This document shows positions 5,856 to 6,395 of a stretch of DNA of 6,395 nt, one piece after another; positions within the stretch are counted from its first letter, which is position 1; every line of letters begins with the position of its first letter. Origin of the DNA: an uncultured Methanomicrobiales archaeon (GTDB lineage Archaea > Thermoplasmatota > Thermoplasmata > Methanomassiliicoccales > Methanomethylophilaceae); contig CAMMYR010000041.1 of NCBI GenBank assembly GCA_946528255.1, positions 1 to 6,395 of the forward strand, written 5' to 3'. Position numbers and translations under genes: made by a program. Below the pieces are notes generated by a model. The model was given only the letters and a program-made list of their open reading frames with translations. It had not been told where the DNA came from and ran no database searches.

Positions 5856-6395
5856 ATGGTGGAGCTGAAAGAGGTCTTCGAGACCTACGACATGGTGTCC
5901 CACGAGAATCTCGACGTGAGGACCATCACGATGGGCATCAGCCTGCTGGATTGCATCGATCCGGATCTGGACAAGCTATGCGACAAGATCTACAGGAAGA
6001 TCACCGAATCCGCCAAGGACCTGGTCAGGGTCGGCGACGAGATCGGCCTGGAGTTCGGGGTCCCCGTCATCAACAAGAGGATCTCCATCACCCCTGCCGC
6101 CATCGTCGGCGGAGCCGCATGCAAATGCCCCGGTGATTTCGTCAGGATAGCCGAGACGCTGGACAGGGCGGCCAAGGCCGTCGGCGTCAACTTCATCGGC
6201 GGTTATTCCGCGCTGGTCCAGAAGGGCATGACTCCTGCGGACGAGAACCTCATACTGTCGATCCCAGAGGCCATGGCCAAGACCGAGAGGGTATGTTCCT
6301 CGATCAGCCTGGGCTCGACCAAGATCGGGATCAACATGGATGCCGTCAGGCTCATGGGCAGGATCATTGTGGAGACCGCCGAGATCACCAAGGAG
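5856..6395 (+). CDS. UPF0210 / DUF711 (PFL-like) protein, N-terminal part
   Basis: The first 180 residues of a protein usually about 450 long; it runs off the right edge without a stop. The family is recognised from [68 protein letters not shown] and [16 protein letters not shown], all strongly conserved in UPF0210. The fold is related to the pyruvate formate-lyase type barrel, but the biochemical role is unknown and no glycyl-radical site can be judged from this part. The ATG at 5856 lies four bases after the preceding stop, with AGGA (5843-5846) nine bases upstream, so it is co-transcribed with the UPF0237 ACT gene. That pairing is conserved across bacteria and archaea, suggesting the ACT protein regulates or assembles with it. 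Its place behind hom and cimA hints at a link with threonine/isoleucine metabolism. Confidence 0.93.
   Translation, partial: MVELKEVFETYDMVSHENLDVRTITMGISLLDCIDPDLDKLCDKIYRKITESAKDLVRVGDEIGLEFGVPVINKRISITPAAIVGGAACKCPGDFVRIAETLDRAAKAVGVNFIGGYSALVQKGMTPADENLILSIPEAMAKTERVCSSISLGSTKIGINMDAVRLMGRIIVETAEITKE

Overview
The window looks like part of a chromosome from a host-associated methanogenic archaeon, most probably of the Methanomassiliicoccales (Thermoplasmatota). The reasons are archaeal TATA-type promoters with very short leaders, an archaeal-style gene pairing of a small ACT regulator with an ACT-less homoserine dehydrogenase, a class II tRNA-Ser, large secreted Trp/Tyr/Gly/Ser-rich surface proteins, and GC-rich codon use with C/G at third positions. 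The taxon is inferred from style and remembered protein similarity, not from a marker gene.

Layout. Positions 1-1341 hold the 3' part of a large surface-type protein gene; its start lies upstream of the window. Its reading frame has no stop until it has run through the promoter of, and 23 bases into, a tRNA-Ser(GGA) gene (1319-1405). Next comes a small membrane-anchored, beta-rich protein of unknown function (1489-1956) with its own TATA box. Positions 1957-2545 contain no intact gene. They hold a GC-rich hairpin, an inverted repeat next to an IS-end-like string, a very AT-rich island (about 19% GC by hand count over 2101-2220) with reiterated TTATATTCA motifs around a perfect 26-bp palindrome, and what looks like the decayed 3' end of an unidentified gene (about 2224-2445, four in-frame stops).

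From 2546 to the right edge runs a tightly packed + strand operon of five genes: a COG2061-type ACT regulator, homoserine dehydrogenase (hom), a long 'Geobacter-type' citramalate synthase (cimA), a UPF0237-type single-ACT protein, and the N-terminal 180 residues of a UPF0210/DUF711 protein that continues beyond the window. The first three overlap by ATGA junctions and the others are spaced by a few bases. A near-symmetric TATA box about 30 bases before the first start probably drives all of them.

Functionally, the operon joins the committed step toward threonine/methionine (aspartate semialdehyde to homoserine) with the threonine-independent entry to isoleucine (pyruvate plus acetyl-CoA to citramalate). 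It flanks them with two stand-alone ACT proteins that could sense amino acids and the poorly understood UPF0237/UPF0210 pair. No CRISPR array, complete mobile element or clearly new defence system is visible. The less explained parts are the AT-rich palindrome/repeat island, the decayed gene beside it, and the surface-protein gene that reads into the tRNA.
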